Shown in pieces: positions 44,541 to 55,200 of a stretch of 64,000 bases of DNA; within the stretch, counting starts at the first letter, position 1, and every line of letters starts with the position of its first letter. Made by a program: the position numbers and the translations under genes. The notes beneath the pieces are model-generated. The model was not told the DNA's origin. It worked only from the letters and a program-made list of their open reading frames with translations, and searched no databases. Source of the stretch: Cohnella hashimotonis (GTDB lineage Bacteria > Bacillota > Bacilli > Paenibacillales > Paenibacillaceae); the NCBI RefSeq assembly GCF_030014955.1, contig NZ_JAGRPV010000001.1:2914001-2978000 (forward strand), read 5' to 3'.

Positions 44541-47500
44541 ATGAAGCGATTCAAAGGGGGGCTTCGCCGCATCTCGGCGGCCGGCATCAAGCCGGAGAAC
44601 GGGACTTTCGCCGATGCGATCAAGCGCAAATACGTTTCGCTTCGCGGTCAGGCGCAGTCGTCCAGGCCCGCTCTCGTTTTTCGCGCGGTGCCGACTTCGA
44701 GCAAACGCGCGCGCCCGGCTCATGCTCCGTTCGAACATAAGCGAACTTCTCCGGCTCCGTCTTCCTTGCAGCCCACCGGATTTCCGACGCGCAGCGAGGT
44801 CCGCACGATCGTCAAGGAGCGCGTGGTCGAGCGGCGTACGGTCGTCGTACGCGAAGTCGAGCGCATTGTGAGAGAGCAGCGCATCGTACGGGAGCAGGCT
44901 GTTCATGTGCCCTATATGGCAGCGCAGCCGCGATCGGATGCCGGAAGGCGCGAGCGCGATCGGAAGGACCCTGGTGGTGCGCATGCGCAGGCACGAGCCG
45001 GTTCGAGACAGCCGGATACCGAAGAACGTGAGCAAGCGCAGCAAGTACGACCGCCGCAGACGGGCGAACGCAAGGAGCAGCAACGCCAAGAACTGACGAG
45101 CAAAGAGCGGGAACGCCAAGAGCCAGGACGCAAAGAGCAGGAGCGCAGGCAGCCGCAAACGGGGATACGCGAATTCAGCCAACAAGAGCGCCGCCCGCAA
45201 GCAGGCGTTTCCGAACATAATCAACAGGCGCCATCCCCTTCTTCGATGTCGCGCGCGCAACGCACTGAACAGGGGGCGAAAAAGCTTGTCGGAAGAAAGC
45301 GCCGGCCGGATGAGGACAGACAGGAACGGGGGCAGCAAGGTTCTAGAGCGGCCGAAGCTCGCAACGAGCACGGGGAGCAGGCTCGTCGAGAAGCCCCGGA
45401 CAGCCGCGATCGGCAGCGCTCAGAACGGGATGACGGAAAAGAAAACGTCCAGGGGCTAGATCATCCGGGACAAGCAGAGGGTTTTCAGGTCCGATCAGAA
45501 CCGGAAGAGTCAGCAGATTGGAATGCCAAAGCAGGGGAAAACAATCGGATAGACGGACGCCATACTGACATGAAGCCGTCCGCGGGCAAGTCTGCGCTCA
45601 TTGACGCGGGGGAAGGGAATCCGGACTCGAATCGTTCGGCGAGAGGTCGATTGCGTGCGCGATTTTTGCAGCGCCCTTCGAGAATCGACAATGGCTCGCC
45701 CGGCATCGGCCGCCGGACGCCGGCCTCCCTGAAGCGCGGCACCGCATTGTCCGTCCCGGGCGTTCGTCAGTTGCTGTCGCGTCTGTCTGCCGGTCCCAGA
45801 CTCAAGCATTTTTCCGCCGTTCGACAGCTCACACTGTCTTCGCCCGGATTTGTCCATGCGTATGTCCGCCGGCAGCGGCGGGGGAATCGTATTGCGCAGC
45901 CGGCTCTAAATGATTCGAGGCAATCGCAGGATGGGAAGCGGCAACAAACGGATGTCCGGCATACGGCCGGCGCCGTTCCCCTTTCGAAGCGGAGCAATCA
46001 TACGGGGATCGATCAACCGAAAGAACCATTGCGGCAGCAATCGGCAATAACGGGGAGCGACGGACGAATCGATGGGTCGCGTATAGAAGCGAAGGCTAGC
46101 GCAATGAATGATGCGAACGCGCGCCCGGCGGCTAACGCACCCGAAGTCGGCATCCGTAAGCAAGCCAATCGCAATTCCGAACCCGGTTTCGAAGCTGCTG
46201 ACGGCCATCCTGCGGACGGCCATCTGGTGAAGGAACGGGCCGAACCGGCGCAAGAGCGTCATGCCGGTGCCGCTCGGATGTCGCCGGATGAGACTGCCGA
46301 GCGAATACAGACGGATGCGCCGGGTACATCCGGTGTTGGATCCGATCGCGGCTCGCAGCAGGGGATGAATTTTAATGGTCTTAGCGGCGCGGAGGCCGAA
46401 GACAGGAGCGAAGCAGGTCAAGCGAGGCGTCTCGAAAGGGAGGAGCAATCCGAAGCTTCTTCGTCCTTGTCGGCGCCGTCGGCCGATGAGCGATCGATTG
46501 CCGGAGAGCAGTCGCAAGGCAGTGACTCTACGATTTCAAAGCGTGAACTCGTCCACGATCATGCGGGCGAATTTAGCCCGTCAGGCTTTGGTCCATCTTT
46601 TTCCCGGCCCTTCCGTTTAACGTTGTCCGCCGGCGCGGTAGTCAGAGAAGCTTCACCCAGACTAAGCGTACTGGTGTACAGCTTTGCTCGCCGCGCATTG
46701 ATGCCGGGAGCGGCGTCGACCGCACCGAATCGAGCATCCGGCTCACGCTGGCATTCGGTTGGGGGGGCGGTGCCTGCGCCTCAACCTGGCGAGACGGCCT
46801 GGGAGAAGGCAAAGTCCGATATCCAAAACGGGCAGCGTGTGAGACAAGACGCGAACTTGAGGAATACATCAGATTCTTTAACGTCTACCGTTCATGACGA
46901 TACGGCAAACCGGATGTCTATCGGACATCCGGGGGTGAGCCTCATCGCGCGCAGGTATCCGGCACGCTCTGAAAATGAGGATGGCCAGCGGGAGGCGGGG
47001 GAACCTCTACGCGCAAGGCTGTCGTTTACGTCTTTACCGCATGCGCCGGCTAAAGCGTCGTTTTCGTCAAAAGAGGCTCCGATGCAGGTAAAGATGAACA
47101 ACGGCCAGGCGCTTCTGCAAACCGCTCGTCTCCGAAGCTTAACGCCGGCAAGCTTCAGCGCAGGCTTAAGCTCAGCATCGGCGCCCTCGCTGGTTCTCAA
47201 GCGAAACGCCGGGCTAAGCCTTCCTTCGGAAGGGCGAACGGTGGAAATCAGGCGAAGCGGCAGGCAGGGTCGAATGAACGAATCTAACGATTCTCGGTTC
47301 ATTCGCGGCCGCGCAGCGGCCATCCGGGATTCGGGCGGCGAAGGCGTTCGTCGGATCGAGGTTCATGGATCGGGGAGCCGCGTGGCTGAGAAGCGAACTC
47401 ATTTCTTTTTAACGGCAGATGCGCCGAAGTTTATCTTTAAGCTTGGCGCTGTCCGCAGCTTACCGACCGGCGATGCAGGCGATACAAAAGCGGCCGCCGT

Positions 47501-49289
47501 CCGATTCGCAGCTGGCGACAAGCTGAACCTGACGGCCGATATTATTAGAGAATTTTTTGGAAATTTGGTTCGCCATGATCGTGCGACAGGATTGTCCCTG
47601 AGGCGGTTTTCGGGCAATCTTTCACAGTATAACGACCAACCATCGGAAGCCGTTAACCGCCTAATCAGATCGGGGATTAAAGTGCGGCAGCGCTTAGTGA
47701 AGGCCGATATCCGTCAAGCGGGAGTGCGCGATCCGCTTCCGGTTTCAGGCGCTTGGCAGCCCGGAAAGTCCAATGCGCCCGGGGAGGCGGCAGGCCGGAC
47801 GAGTTCCGCGATACAACGGCAAAAGTCCGATGGTCCCGCTCGCGTCGCAGTCGTCGCGCGTTTTTCGGATCCGATTCGAAAACGGCGCGAAGAACCCGCT
47901 GCGTGGGCGCCAATCGCGCGGCTAACGATGCGAGATCCGAGGAGACAAACCGCAAAACGGCCGGGCTCGGCTGAAGCTCCGTCAGGCAGGCAGTCTTCGT
48001 CCTTGCCGTCGAAGCGTGCTGCGGCGAACGCTTCAATTGAAAAATCCATAGGTGCGCTTCCGAATACGCGGAAAATCGGTCTGGATGAAACCGGAGCCGC
48101 GATAAATCGGATGTACGATAGATTTGAGCGGGGAAATGAAAATCATTCGGCGAGCGGGCTGGCGGCGGGGGCGTTCTCTCTGCTGTCTTCGGCAAATTCG
48201 AACGTCACGTTCGACGAGAAGAAGCAGCGGCCATTGCAGCTGGCCAAGTTAAGCCGGCAGGCTATGGCGACCAATGCGGGGCTGAACGGGGCGATCGCTT
48301 ACCGCGCCAAAATCGCTCGGACAACGTCCGAATCGCCAGCCGCGCAGCTGCTGGCGCGAAGCAGCCCAACGCCGAACTCGCCTGGCATCATGCTGCCGGG
48401 CGGAGCTGGAACCTCGGTTGCGCAACCGAAGCAACCCGGTCGAAACATGCAAAGCCAAACGATCCAAAAGGGCGTTCAAGGGCAGGTTGTCGTCCAAACC
48501 GCGGAGCGTTCGCCTTCTTATAAGGAGGCAGCATCGACGGCTCGCGCTGCTCTACGCCCAGCAGACGCTGAAGCCGCGCGTTCGACCACGGCGGTTAAAG
48601 CGCTGGCGCCGATTCATGCGCGTCGGCGAGCCGCGGTGGATCAGCTTTTCAATACGCTTCAGCCTGCTTTATCAAGTTTGCCGGCGACCGCGCGGACTGC
48701 CGGCATGCCTGCACACGCCGTTTCGGCTCAGGGCTCGGCCGTCCAGCTGCGCCGTGCCGCGCCGCGAGTTGCCGCGCCGCTCGAAGCTGCGAAGCCCTTT
48801 GCCGGTACGCAATCGGCGGCGCGAACGCTATCGCCCGGCGGGCAAGCGTTCGCCGCCCCGGCCGACTCCGTTGCCGCGCAGCTGCATCGCGCAGCGTCCC
48901 GGATAGCTGCGCCGGCCGGGGCGGAACCGGCGCCTGCTGCCGTGCTCCGGCAGCGGAGCGCGCCGCAGGCCACCGCGCCGGACGCGCAGGCCCGCCCGGC
49001 GCCGACGGCCGAGCTGCGGCTGCGCAGGCCGCAGCAATCCGGCTCCCAGGCGCAGCCGCTGGCTGCGCCGAATGCGGAGCTCGAGCTGCGCCGAACGCCC
49101 AAAGCTGCAGCTCCCGCGCAGCCGCAGCAGACGCAGCCGGCCGCGCAGGAGCCGCCGCGACTGAGCACCGAGCAGCTCCAGCAGGCGGTGCGCGAGATGC
49201 CGGAGCTCGATCCCGAGCGGCTGGCCGACACGGTGTACACGGCGCTGATGCGCCGCTTGAAGTTCGAGCAGCGTCTTAGCGGTTATTGA
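44541..49289 (+). CDS. Giant disordered protein at the Pvc6 position (hub/ruler candidate)
   Basis: A 1582-residue protein with no recognised domain over most of its length. Residues 1-90 are basic; 91-125 form an Arg/Glu/Val helix (VKERVVERRTVVVREVER); 130-330 are Arg/Gln/Glu-rich and surely disordered; 330-1380 are Ser/Gly/Ala/Arg-rich, with short islands such as FSRPFRLTLSAG. Residues about 1400-1545 hold five Ala/Pro repeats (VQLRRAAPRVAAP, VAAQLHRAASRIAAP, AELRLRRPQ, AELELRRTPK types). The last 40 residues (ELDPERLADTVYTALMRRLKFE) look like the short helical tail of proteins at this position in related clusters. It may stretch along the tube or link baseplate parts. Its base composition is less GC-rich than its neighbours. 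Confidence 0.65.
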   Translation: MKRFKGGLRRISAAGIKPENGTFADAIKRKYVSLRGQAQSSRPALVFRAVPTSSKRARPAHAPFEHKRTSPAPSSLQPTGFPTRSEVRTIVKERVVERRTVVVREVERIVREQRIVREQAVHVPYMAAQPRSDAGRRERDRKDPGGAHAQARAGSRQPDTEEREQAQQVRPPQTGERKEQQRQELTSKERERQEPGRKEQERRQPQTGIREFSQQERRPQAGVSEHNQQAPSPSSMSRAQRTEQGAKKLVGRKRRPDEDRQERGQQGSRAAEARNEHGEQARREAPDSRDRQRSERDDGKENVQGLDHPGQAEGFQVRSEPEESADWNAKAGENNRIDGRHTDMKPSAGKSALIDAGEGNPDSNRSARGRLRARFLQRPSRIDNGSPGIGRRTPASLKRGTALSVPGVRQLLSRLSAGPRLKHFSAVRQLTLSSPGFVHAYVRRQRRGNRIAQPALNDSRQSQDGKRQQTDVRHTAGAVPLSKRSNHTGIDQPKEPLRQQSAITGSDGRIDGSRIEAKASAMNDANARPAANAPEVGIRKQANRNSEPGFEAADGHPADGHLVKERAEPAQERHAGAARMSPDETAERIQTDAPGTSGVGSDRGSQQGMNFNGLSGAEAEDRSEAGQARRLEREEQSEASSSLSAPSADERSIAGEQSQGSDSTISKRELVHDHAGEFSPSGFGPSFSRPFRLTLSAGAVVREASPRLSVLVYSFARRALMPGAASTAPNRASGSRWHSVGGAVPAPQPGETAWEKAKSDIQNGQRVRQDANLRNTSDSLTSTVHDDTANRMSIGHPGVSLIARRYPARSENEDGQREAGEPLRARLSFTSLPHAPAKASFSSKEAPMQVKMNNGQALLQTARLRSLTPASFSAGLSSASAPSLVLKRNAGLSLPSEGRTVEIRRSGRQGRMNESNDSRFIRGRAAAIRDSGGEGVRRIEVHGSGSRVAEKRTHFFLTADAPKFIFKLGAVRSLPTGDAGDTKAAAVRFAAGDKLNLTADIIREFFGNLVRHDRATGLSLRRFSGNLSQYNDQPSEAVNRLIRSGIKVRQRLVKADIRQAGVRDPLPVSGAWQPGKSNAPGEAAGRTSSAIQRQKSDGPARVAVVARFSDPIRKRREEPAAWAPIARLTMRDPRRQTAKRPGSAEAPSGRQSSSLPSKRAAANASIEKSIGALPNTRKIGLDETGAAINRMYDRFERGNENHSASGLAAGAFSLLSSANSNVTFDEKKQRPLQLAKLSRQAMATNAGLNGAIAYRAKIARTTSESPAAQLLARSSPTPNSPGIMLPGGAGTSVAQPKQPGRNMQSQTIQKGVQGQVVVQTAERSPSYKEAASTARAALRPADAEAARSTTAVKALAPIHARRRAAVDQLFNTLQPALSSLPATARTAGMPAHAVSAQGSAVQLRRAAPRVAAPLEAAKPFAGTQSAARTLSPGGQAFAAPADSVAAQLHRAASRIAAPAGAEPAPAAVLRQRSAPQATAPDAQARPAPTAELRLRRPQQSGSQAQPLAAPNAELELRRTPKAAAPAQPQQTQPAAQEPPRLSTEQLQQAVREMPELDPERLADTVYTALMRRLKFEQRLSGY

Positions 49290-49303
49290 CGGAGGAATTC
49301 ACG

Positions 49304-49930
49304 ATGGCCTTATCCAAAGCAAAAATCGTCATCATCAAGAGCAATTCGCAGGAAACGGTCGACGTGCTGTTCAACCCGGGCGAGTACATGCTGCAGGCAG
49401 GCAACAGTTATTCGTGGCATGCCGTGCCCGGTCTGCAATCGCCGATCGCCCAGTTCGTTAGCGGCGAGGCGACGACGCTGACGATGGATCTGTTTTTCGA
49501 TACCTACGAAAAAGGAACCGATGTCCGCGCGCATACGGCGAAGATCAGCGGACTGCTGCAGGTGGACAGCGATTTGCACGCACCGCCTTTATGCAGGTTC
49601 GTGTGGGGCTCGCTCAATTTCAAAGGCGTCGCGGAGAAGGTATCCCAGCGATTCACGATGTTTCTCGACTCCGGCATCCCGGTCCGGGCGACGCTCAACG
49701 TGACGCTGCGCGCGGTGCTCGGCTTGACGGAGCAGTATCAGCAGGTGCCTCGCCAATCGGCCGATCGCACGAAGCAAAAAACGCTGAAGCAGGACGAGCA
49801 GCTGTGGATGCTCGCGGCAGAGGAATACGAGGACCCGTCCCAGTGGCGGGCCATCGCCGAAGCCAACGGCATCGACAATCCGAGACGGCTGCCGGCGGGG
49901 CGCAAGCTGATTATCCCGAGATTGGAGTGA
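49304..49930 (+). CDS. LysM baseplate hub protein (Pvc7-like)
   Basis: A 208-residue protein. The N-terminal tube-like domain contains VDVLFNPGEYMLQAGNSYSW and LTMDLFFDTYEKGTDVR, the core of CIS tube/gp53-type proteins. The C-terminal LysM repeat is EQLWMLAAEEYEDPSQWRAIA with LPAGRKLIIPRLE. Proteins of this family join the tube to the spike hub. The ATG at 49304 follows GGAGGAA; the upstream in-frame start lies before this site. It begins 14 bases after the giant gene. Confidence 0.92.
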   Translation: MALSKAKIVIIKSNSQETVDVLFNPGEYMLQAGNSYSWHAVPGLQSPIAQFVSGEATTLTMDLFFDTYEKGTDVRAHTAKISGLLQVDSDLHAPPLCRFVWGSLNFKGVAEKVSQRFTMFLDSGIPVRATLNVTLRAVLGLTEQYQQVPRQSADRTKQKTLKQDEQLWMLAAEEYEDPSQWRAIAEANGIDNPRRLPAGRKLIIPRLE

Positions 49931-49936
49931 ACGCGG

Positions 49937-51034
49937 TTGACGGTCAAGTTCGATACGACAACCTACGATTTGTCGCAGCTTGAGAGCAAGTATCGTTCTT
50001 TTTTCGCGCCGGCGTTCGAGATTCTGATCGACGGGCAGAACCTCGTGCGGATCGGCGCAGCCGTTCAAGGCCTTCGAGTGACGTCCCGTACCGGGATGTT
50101 CTCGGATCATTTCAGCTTTCGCATCGCCAACGCCTTCGATCCGGTCGCCCGGTCGCTCCAGTGGCTCGGCTCGCTGGTCGACGTCGGCAAGTCGATTACG
50201 ATCAAGATGGGTTATACCGATCGGTTCGAGACCGTTTTCGAGGGGCTTGTGACCGGCGTCGGCGTCGATTATCCGACGGGGGGACTGCCTGTCGTGAGCG
50301 TCAAGGGCATGGACAAATCGATGCTCATGATGCGCAGCAAGCAATCGAGCCAGTGGAAGGACAAGAAGGCGAGCGACGTTGCCCGGCAGATCGCCTCCAA
50401 ATACGGACTGACGCCCGACGTCGACGACACGATGACGCCGATCCCGCGCATCGAGCAGCACCGGGTGAGCGATTTTCATTTTTTGCACTCGCTCGCGTTC
50501 GACAACGAACGGGATTTCATGGTCGTCGGCTCGAAGCTCTATTTTAAAAAGCGCAATCCGTCCGCAGCCGAGGTGCTCACGCTGACTTACGGCAAGAGCT
50601 TGCTTAGCTACTCGGCGGAGGTGGACATTTCGAATCAGGTCACGCAGGTCGTCGTAAGAGGCATCGATCCCGACACGCACGAACCGATCGAGGCGAAGTC
50701 CAAGGCAGTCGACATCATCGGCACGAATGGCCGGTCCGGTCCGAATATTATGGGCGCGCTCTCGTCCTATTTGATCGAGACGGAATTTATGGAATATACG
50801 ACCGTCGCGGCCGCGCAGAAGCTGGCGGATTCGATCATGAACGATAAGGCGATGGAGCTGGTGACCGGATCGGGCACGTGCATCGGACTCCCCGAGATTC
50901 GCGCGGGCCGGTTCATCAAGCTGCAAAACGTCGGCCGCCAGTTCAACCAGCCGATGCTGCTGAACAACGTGGTGCATGCCATCGATACGAGCGGTTTCAT
51001 CACCAGCTTCAACGTGGAGGGGAACGCCATATGA
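49937..51034 (+). CDS. Hub protein, phage late control D/VgrG N-terminal-like (Pvc8 part)
   Basis: A 365-residue protein. FEILIDGQNLVRIGAAVQGLRV, KMGYTDRFETVFEGLVTGV and DVARQIASKYGL match the gpD/gp27-like hub. RVSDFHFLHSLAFDNERDF is the usual conserved block, and IRAGRFIKLQNVGRQFNQPM closes the domain. It forms the trimeric hub that carries the spike. The spike is a separate gene here, overlapping by 4 bases. TTG 49937 is used, with GGAG upstream. Confidence 0.92.
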   Translation: MTVKFDTTTYDLSQLESKYRSFFAPAFEILIDGQNLVRIGAAVQGLRVTSRTGMFSDHFSFRIANAFDPVARSLQWLGSLVDVGKSITIKMGYTDRFETVFEGLVTGVGVDYPTGGLPVVSVKGMDKSMLMMRSKQSSQWKDKKASDVARQIASKYGLTPDVDDTMTPIPRIEQHRVSDFHFLHSLAFDNERDFMVVGSKLYFKKRNPSAAEVLTLTYGKSLLSYSAEVDISNQVTQVVVRGIDPDTHEPIEAKSKAVDIIGTNGRSGPNIMGALSSYLIETEFMEYTTVAAAQKLADSIMNDKAMELVTGSGTCIGLPEIRAGRFIKLQNVGRQFNQPMLLNNVVHAIDTSGFITSFNVEGNAI

Positions 51035-51744
51035 TGGGACAAGACTACTCGGGATCGCGTCCTAACGCGGGCAGCGTGAACGGCGTCATGGTCGCTACCG
51101 TTACGAACAACAGCGACCCTGAGAAGCGCAATCGCGTCAAGCTCAAATTCGCGGTGCGGGAAAACGACAACGAAACCGACTGGGTACCGATCGCCTCGCT
51201 TATGGGCGGCGGAGACAGGGGGACGATGTTCGTGCCCGAGGTCGGGGATGAGGTGCTGGTCGCTTTCGAGATGGGCAGTCTCAAGCTCCCTTATGTCATC
51301 GGCAGCCTGTGGACCAAGAACAACCTGCCGCCGGCCAAGCACGAAAAAAACGACATCCGCAAAATCCGTTCGCGCGGCGGCCACGAGATGCTTTTTCAGG
51401 ATACCGACGGCGACGGCAAGATCACGCTCAAGACCGCCAAAGGCTTTAAAGTCGATATCTCCGAAAAGGAAAGCAAGGTCGAGGTGGCGACCAGCGACGG
51501 CAATCAATCGGTCGTGCTGACCGGAGGCGGGACGGGGACGGTCGTCGTTAAGTCGGCGGGAGCCAAGATCACGCTCGATAAGAGCGGCAAGATCACGATC
51601 GAAGCGCCGAACGCGGTCGAGATCAAAGGCACGCAGCTGAAGATCGAGGCATCCGCCCAGCTTAGCCTGAAGGCGTCTGCCAGCATCGATATGAAAAGCG
51701 ACGGCATCATCACTATTAAGGGCTCGCTGGTCAAAATCAACTAG
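51031..51744 (+). CDS. Spike/baseplate gpV-like protein with beta-helical tip
   Basis: A 237-residue protein. The OB-fold region has GVMVATVTNNSDPEKRNRVKLKF, TDWVPIASLMGGGDRG and VPEVGDEVLVAFE, then PYVIGSLW. The C-terminal half (ITLKTAKGFKVDI, KITLDKSGKITIEAPN, ISLKASASIDMKSDG-type repeats) is a beta-helix that would form the membrane-piercing needle. GGAGGGG is 8 bases upstream of ATG 51031. The start overlaps the stop of the hub gene (ATGA). No PAAR tip gene was found nearby. Confidence 0.9.
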   Translation: MMGQDYSGSRPNAGSVNGVMVATVTNNSDPEKRNRVKLKFAVRENDNETDWVPIASLMGGGDRGTMFVPEVGDEVLVAFEMGSLKLPYVIGSLWTKNNLPPAKHEKNDIRKIRSRGGHEMLFQDTDGDGKITLKTAKGFKVDISEKESKVEVATSDGNQSVVLTGGGTGTVVVKSAGAKITLDKSGKITIEAPNAVEIKGTQLKIEASAQLSLKASASIDMKSDGIITIKGSLVKIN

Positions 51745-51792
51745 CGCGGCCGTCCGGCGCAGTCCGGCGGTCTGTGGCAAGGAGGAATGGAC

Positions 51793-52194
51793 ATGTCCGC
51801 TTCGTTTCTGGGCAGAGGCTGGCGCTTCCCCGTCGGCGTCGACGCGACGACCGGCCGCATGCTGATGTCGGAGGGCGAGGACGATATCGCCGAGGCGATT
51901 CGCATCGTGCTCATGACGTCGCGCGGCGAGCGTGTCATGCGTCCGGGCTTTGGCAGCGGTCTTTCCGGATATGCGTTCTCCGGACTTGACGAGACGACGC
52001 TGCGGCTGCTTGAGAGCGATGCGCGCGAAGCGATCGTCGTCTGGGAGCCTCGCGTCAAAGACGTGGAGGTCAGGGCCGAGACCGATCCGTCCGAGCCCGG
52101 CCGTATCCGGCTGTCCGTGGATTATGTCGTCCGATCGACGAACAACCTGTTCAACCAGGTATACCCTTTCTATCTGGACGAAGGCACCAAATAA
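51793..52194 (+). CDS. Baseplate wedge protein, gp25-like (Pvc9-like)
   Basis: A 133-residue protein. FLGRGWRFPVGVDATTGRMLMSEGEDDIAEAIRIVLMT and GERVMRPGFGSGL are the gp25 signature; VWEPRVKDVEV follows. It joins sheath and baseplate and initiates sheath assembly. ATG 51793 gives good spacing to AAGGAGGA at 51779; the ATG at 51787 is too close. Confidence 0.95.
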   Translation: MSASFLGRGWRFPVGVDATTGRMLMSEGEDDIAEAIRIVLMTSRGERVMRPGFGSGLSGYAFSGLDETTLRLLESDAREAIVVWEPRVKDVEVRAETDPSEPGRIRLSVDYVVRSTNNLFNQVYPFYLDEGTK

Positions 52195-52224
52195 CGTGTA
52201 CGCGCAGCGGGAGGACTTAAGGGC

Positions 52225-55200
52225 ATGAAGCCAGATGCAACGGAGAGGACGGGCATGCGCCTGCCTCCCCCGATCGACGGCAGCGACGTCGCGGCGTTCG
52301 AGGAGCGCTTCAGGACAATGGCGCCTCATTATACGCCGGAATGGCGGTTCTCGCCGGAGGATCCCGACGCAGGCACCGCCTTGTTTTTCCTGGCGGCCGA
52401 GATGCTGGAGGAAAACGTCAAGCGACTGAACCGCGCGCCGCTGAACAACTTCATATCTTTCCTTGAGCTGATGGGCGTCAAGCTCCAGCCCGCGCGCGCA
52501 GCGCGTGCGACGGCCGTCTTCCGCCTTGCGGAAGGCGCCTACGAGCCCGTGTACGTACCGCAAGGCACGCAGCTTACGGCCGAAGCGCCGGACGGCGGCG
52601 AGGATATCTCGTTCGAGACGGAGCATGCGCTCCTCGTGACGCCCGCCAGACTCCTCGAATGGATCAACGTCCATCCGCAGCGCGATATGATCGTGCGCGC
52701 TTCCGGCGCTTACGAGGACGAGGCTGCGGCCGGCATTGCACCCGAGATCGCGGTGTTCGGCGCGGAGGGGGAGGATCTGCAGCGGCACGAGCTGTACATC
52801 AGGCACGACGGATTGTTCCAGCTGAACCATCCTGCGCGGCTGACGCTCGCCTGGTTCAATTCCGCCAAGCGTTATGCGGAGCCCGAGCTGGCGCGCGGCA
52901 TGGCCGATACGAATTGGCTCGAGTGGTCCTGGTATGACGAGGCTGCCGGCGAGTGGCGGCTGTTCGACCGGGTGACGAGCGCACGCAATGAAGTGACGCT
53001 GTGGAAGACTTCCCGGGGACGTTTAGGTAATTCGGTAGTCGGGGACTCCGATGGCCGCTGGATTCGCGCGCGGGTCAAGCCTGATCCAGACGGAAGCGTC
53101 GTATCCCCTGCCCTCGCAGGGCTGCCCGAAGTCGAACAGCTGTCGCTCCGGGGTGAACACGACGTGTCGGCGGACCCTGCCGGCATTCCGCCGGCACTGC
53201 TTTATTCCGGCGACCTGGAGCTGGACGGGGCAGGCTTTTTCCCGTTCGGGCAGCAGTTTTTCCAGTATTCGCTTTTTCATCTCGCTTGTCCCGAGGCGTT
53301 CAGCAAGCACGGCAGCCGCCTGACGCTGCGGTTCGACGCGCGCTGGGATCCTTGGGAGCTGCGTATGGCGCCCGATCCGGAGGTGCGCTGGCGCATGGTC
53401 ATGCGTTCGTCCGATTTCGCGCGCAAGCCGCCTCAGCGGCTGTATGTCCGCCGCGTGCTATGGGAGTATTGGAACGGCGAGAGCTGGATGCGCCTGCCGG
53501 GCAGCGGCCGTTATGAGGAGCTGTTCGCCGACTTGCCCGAGACGCAAGCCGGCAGTTTCTCGCTTGAACTGGATTGTCCGGTCGACTGGGAGCGGACGTT
53601 CGTCAACGGCACCTGGGACTGGTGGCTTCGCGTGCGCGTCGCATCGATGGATACGGTCAACCGGCCTGTCGTCGAGTATATGACGCCCCATCTGTCGCGG
53701 ATGTCGCTGACGTATGCCTATTCCTCCGAGGTCAGACTCGCTCCGGACAACGCTTATATCCTTAATAATGCGGAATGGACGGACAAAACCGCGTGGCTGC
53801 GCCAAGGCGGAGAGCCGTTCAGACCGTTCGTGCCGATCGATTGCCCCGCGCCGGCCGTATATCTGGGCTTTGATCAGGCGCCGCTCAAGGGCCCTATCCG
53901 GCTTTCGTTTCAGCTCGGCAAGCTGGTGGCTGCGGATCAAGGGGCGCCATGGATCGAATGGGAGGCGCTTGTCCGCGACGGGCTGCGCTTCGCCTGGGTT
54001 GCCCTTAAGGGAATGGATACGACGAACGGCTTCACCGAATCGGGCGCCTTTCAGTTTGCAGGTCCTCCGGGGCTGGAGCCGGTTCGCCTGTTCGGCGTCG
54101 AACGCGTATGGCTTCGCGCGCTCAATCGGGACGGTCGCTTCGGAACCCGGGGGGCGCCGGTGCCAACGCTTTTGCGCGTCCACCGCAACGCGGTCTCCAT
54201 CGTACAGCGACGTACGCTGCGCGACGAGTATCCGGAGCAGACAAGCGGCGGCTGGCAGCTTTCTGCCGCGCCGGTCGTTTCTCATGAGGTATGGGTCGAG
54301 GAGACGGGCTTCGTGAATGAGCAGACGCTAGCCGAAATGGATGAAGACCGTTACGAGGCGCACCGGGACAGCGAGGGGCGTCAGACACGCCTTTGGGTTC
54401 GCTGGCAGGCGGTTGAATCGTTCGCCGGTTCGCTGCCGCACGATCGTCATTATACGATCGACGAAGCTTCCGGAAGTCTGCGGTTCGGGGACGGCAAAGC
54501 CGGCATGGAGCTTCCGCTTGCGGGTACGGACAAAGTGCGCGTGACCTACCAGGTTACCGAAGGGGCGCGCGGCAACGTGCCGGCGCGCGCGATCCGGGGG
54601 CTGCTGCAGCCGCTCGCGTTCGTCGACAGCGTCAGCAATCCGTCGGCCGCCGTCGGCGGCGGCGACGCAGAGTCGCTCGCTCGCGCGATGGAGCGGGGTC
54701 CGCAGCACGCGCGTCACCGCGGGCGGGCTGTCTCCGCCGCCGACATGGAGTGGATCGTGCGGGAAGCGGATCCCTCGATCGCGCAGGTGCGCTGTCTGCC
54801 AGGGCGGGATGCCCGACTGCAGCGCGAGCCGGGCAAAGTCGTCGTCGTAGCGCTGCCGCTCGGCGGCCGCGAAGGCGTCGCTTTTTTTCCCGAGGTCAAA
54901 AAGAAAATCGAGGCTGCGCTGCGGGACAAGGCTTCCAATCTGCTGATGCAGGGCGGACGGCTCGCGATTATGCCGCCGGCGCTGCTTGAGATTTCTGTCA
55001 AAGCCGTCGTGCGGACCGGCGTCGCCGACGATATCGTACCGACCGAAGCGGCCTGTATGAAGACGCTGGACCGGTACCTCGATACGCGCGCCGGGCAGCT
55101 AGACGGACGCGGCTGGCAAATCGGGGAAACGGTGCATTCCTCGGCGTTGTACGGTTTGCTTCAATCGGTACGAACGGTGCTGGAAGTCGAGCTGCTCCAC

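Noticed and set aside
50767..52830. A 687-codon minus-strand frame across hub, spike and gp25 genes
   Set aside because: It overlaps three conserved particle genes in full and has no recognisable motif.
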